From an uncultured Paracoccaceae bacterium (GTDB lineage Bacteria > Pseudomonadota > Alphaproteobacteria > Rhodobacterales > Rhodobacteraceae), in contig CANLQO010000002.1 of NCBI GenBank assembly GCA_947493335.1, positions 835,001 through 899,000 of the forward strand: a stretch of 64,000 bases of DNA, given 5' to 3'. Below, piece by piece: positions 62,305 through 64,000 of the stretch (position 1 is the first letter of the stretch; the number at the start of each line of letters is the position of its first letter). The position numbers and the translations under genes were made by a program. Below the pieces are notes generated by a model, which saw only the letters and a list, made by a program, of their open reading frames with translations, did no database searches and was not told the DNA's origin.

Positions 62305-64000
62305 GACACGCCCCCTGCCTTGCCAGCACTTTGCGTGATTGCCTGGGCATTCTTGACAACTTCGCGCATCACTTCGTCCTTGGGGCCAAAAGCGCGTTTG
62401 GCACCATTTTCGATCACCAGCAGCATGTCACATTCCTGAATGGCGGCCGGGCGGTGGGCCATGATGAAGACGGCCTTGCCGCGCTGCTTGGCGACCTTGA
62501 TCGCATCGTTCAGCGCCAGGGAACCATCGTTGTCGAGGTTGGAGTTCGGCTCATCTAGCACAAGTATCACCGGGTCGCTGTACATCGCACGGGCCAGCCC
62601 GACACGCTGAATCTGACCGCCGGAAAGCCGACCGCCATTGGCGCTGACGCGGGTATCATAGCCGTCAGGCAGCTTCAGGATCATCTCATGAGCGGCGGCC
62701 TTCTTGGCGGCCTCGACCACAGCGGTATCGTCTGGTGTCTTGGACATCCGTGCGATGTTTTCCTTGATCGTCCCGTCAAACAGCTGAACACGCTGCGGCA
62801 GATATCCAATATGTTGGCCCAGAACATCGGGGTCGTATTGATCCAACGCTGCGCCATCCAATCGGATTTTGCCACCTGCCGGTTTCCAAACGCCGGTCAG
62901 GGCCCGCGCAAGTGTCGATTTTCCGGCGCCAGAGGTGCCGATCACGCCGACGGCCTGTCCAGGTTTGACTTCGAAAGAGATCATGCGCAGCGCGGCCTGC
63001 TGTTCGCCCGGAGGGATGACAGTAACCTGATCGGCAACCAGACGCGCCTGTGGTTGTGGCAGCGCCGTGCGGGGCTCATCTTCTGGGACTGCACCAAGCA
63101 GAACGGCAAGACGGGCCCAGCCTTCGCGGCCTTTCTGGAAGTTAGCCCATTGGCCCACAATCATCTCAATTGGGGCAAGCGCGCGGCCCAGCAGGATCGA
63201 ACCGGCGATCATCGCGCCCGGCGTCAATTCTCCCTGCAAAACCAGATAGGCACCAAGACCAAGCATTGCGGATTGCAGAAACAATCGGAACGCCTTGGTG
63301 AGAGAGGTAAACGTGCCGGCCGAATCCGCCGCGCCAATCGTCGCATCAAGGGACGATCCACGGGCCACTTGCCAGCGATCAAACGCCGCTTCACGCATGC
63401 CGAGCGAATGCACCATCTCACTTTCATTGCGGATTTGCGCGCCCAAGGCCTCTGACTGGAATGACGCGGCATTTGCCCTTTCCAGCGGTTTGCGGGTCGT
63501 CAACTGGTTGGCGATGGCGATGCAGATCAGGATCACACCACCAACTAGACCCAAGATGCCCATCAGCGGGTGAAAGATGAAAATGCCCAAGAAGAAAAGC
63601 GGCGCAAAGGGCAAATCAAATACGGCCATCAGTGCGGGCGAGGTGATCAGTCGCTGAACCGCCTCCAGATCGCGTAAACCGGTCGCGGCCTCCTGCGGGG
63701 CGCGGTTCAGTGTCGTTGCTTTCAGGACTGCGGAAAAGACGCGCCGATCGAGCCGCGCCTGAAACCGCGCACCGACGCGGGCCATGACCCGGCTGCGCAC
63801 AAAGTCCAGTATGCCCATCATCGCATAAAGAAAGGCGACAAGGACCGACAATGCGATCAGCGTTTCAAGGCTGCCGCTGCCCAAGACCCTGTCATAAACG
63901 TTGAGCATATAAAGCGGGCCGGTCAGCATCAGCAGGTTCACGACAAGGCTGAAAACGGCAACCATCCAGTAAAGGTGGCGGCTTTCGCGTCTTGCGGCCG
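62301..64000 (-). CDS. Type I secretion ABC exporter (PrtD-like), 5' end outside the window
   Basis: At least 566 residues, open to the window edge on its N-terminal side. Membrane helices start near the ATG at 63965 (MVAVFSLVVNLLMLTGPLYM), but the frame runs on upstream with RRESRHLYW, so the true start is beyond. The ATPase part has Walker A GTSGAGKST, signature LSGGQIQRVGLARAMY and Walker B VILVLDEPNS. It exports a protein, probably with a C-terminal signal or RTX repeats, together with the HlyD-like adaptor. The substrate gene is not in view. Confidence 0.94.
   Translation of the reverse strand, partial: AARRESRHLYWMVAVFSLVVNLLMLTGPLYMLNVYDRVLGSGSLETLIALSVLVAFLYAMMGILDFVRSRVMARVGARFQARLDRRVFSAVLKATTLNRAPQEAATGLRDLEAVQRLITSPALMAVFDLPFAPLFFLGIFIFHPLMGILGLVGGVILICIAIANQLTTRKPLERANAASFQSEALGAQIRNESEMVHSLGMREAAFDRWQVARGSSLDATIGAADSAGTFTSLTKAFRLFLQSAMLGLGAYLVLQGELTPGAMIAGSILLGRALAPIEMIVGQWANFQKGREGWARLAVLLGAVPEDEPRTALPQPQARLVADQVTVIPPGEQQAALRMISFEVKPGQAVGVIGTSGAGKSTLARALTGVWKPAGGKIRLDGAALDQYDPDVLGQHIGYLPQRVQLFDGTIKENIARMSKTPDDTAVVEAAKKAAAHEMILKLPDGYDTRVSANGGRLSGGQIQRVGLARAMYSDPVILVLDEPNSNLDNDGSLALNDAIKVAKQRGKAVFIMAHRPAAIQECDMLLVIENGAKRAFGPKDEVMREVVKNAQAITQSAGKAGGVS

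Overview
The window is chromosomal DNA from an alphaproteobacterium, most likely a marine Rhodobacterales (Roseobacter-group) species. The pointers are an rRNA operon whose last gene is the initiator tRNA, many gene pairs with ATGA/GTGA/TGATG overlaps, and small protein families typical of that order (a YdcH/DUF465 protein, a DUF6478-type protein, a short cysteine-rich membrane peptide). Genus cannot be fixed from sequence alone. No prophage, insertion sequence, CRISPR array, toxin-antitoxin pair or integration site was seen, so most of it reads as core genome.

Layout. 1-973: 3' end of 23S rRNA, 5S rRNA, tRNA-fMet and a terminator. 1070-7482: + strand block with an FAH-family hydrolase overlapping a family-4 glycosyltransferase, an ABC-2 exporter pair, an S49 peptidase, a 55-aa zinc-ribbon-like peptide, a Ca2+/Na+ antiporter and a pteridine-reductase-like SDR. 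7766-11087: uvrC, pgsA, moaD, moaE, with tag convergent. 11676-14613: an EAL-domain protein with a mutated active-site loop, then phaA and phaB for acetoacetyl-CoA reduction, with an intrinsic terminator between them. 14707-22546: a 36-aa ORF, a LysR regulator with a perfect dyad at its ribosome-binding site, small YdcH and DUF2007 proteins, a TrmN6-like methyltransferase, polyprenyl diphosphate synthase, ispE, an exported TPR protein and ETF-ubiquinone oxidoreductase.

22736-30633: a long + strand run that starts with greA and continues through membrane proteins, S-formylglutathione hydrolase, a YaiI protein, an EamA transporter, a HAD hydrolase, an ornithine-cyclodeaminase-family enzyme, a PhyH dioxygenase and an alpha/beta hydrolase. 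The last four overlap or nearly touch and look like a small-molecule pathway of unknown product. 30630-37220: GGDEF cyclase, MFS transporter, GNAT, ZapE, a LysM protein, a small secreted protein and a rhodanese-fold protein lacking the catalytic cysteine. 37347-41830: a minus-strand set of folC, a membrane protein, accD and two tandem CPBP intramembrane proteases.

41943-49312: ilvD, a lipoprotein, the DUF6478 pair, a histidine phosphatase, a large FMN/Fe-S/NAD(P) oxidoreductase and a second LysR regulator. 49392-54373: OmpA-like, AhpD-like, GNAT and CinA-like genes on minus, sfsA and map on plus, and a gene-free stretch holding a candidate small RNA. 54383-64000: minus-strand genes for HAD, rsmD, ferredoxin reductase, an MscS channel, pterin dehydratase, a GNAT-fold protein, GDPD and RidA; a Prx5 peroxiredoxin on plus; and a type I secretion adaptor plus ABC exporter cut by the window end.

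No single spectacular system stands out. The strongest leads are the HAD/OCD/PhyH/hydrolase operon, the TTAA-N7-TTAA dyads in front of both LysR genes, the possible small RNA after map, and the EAL protein with an altered active site.
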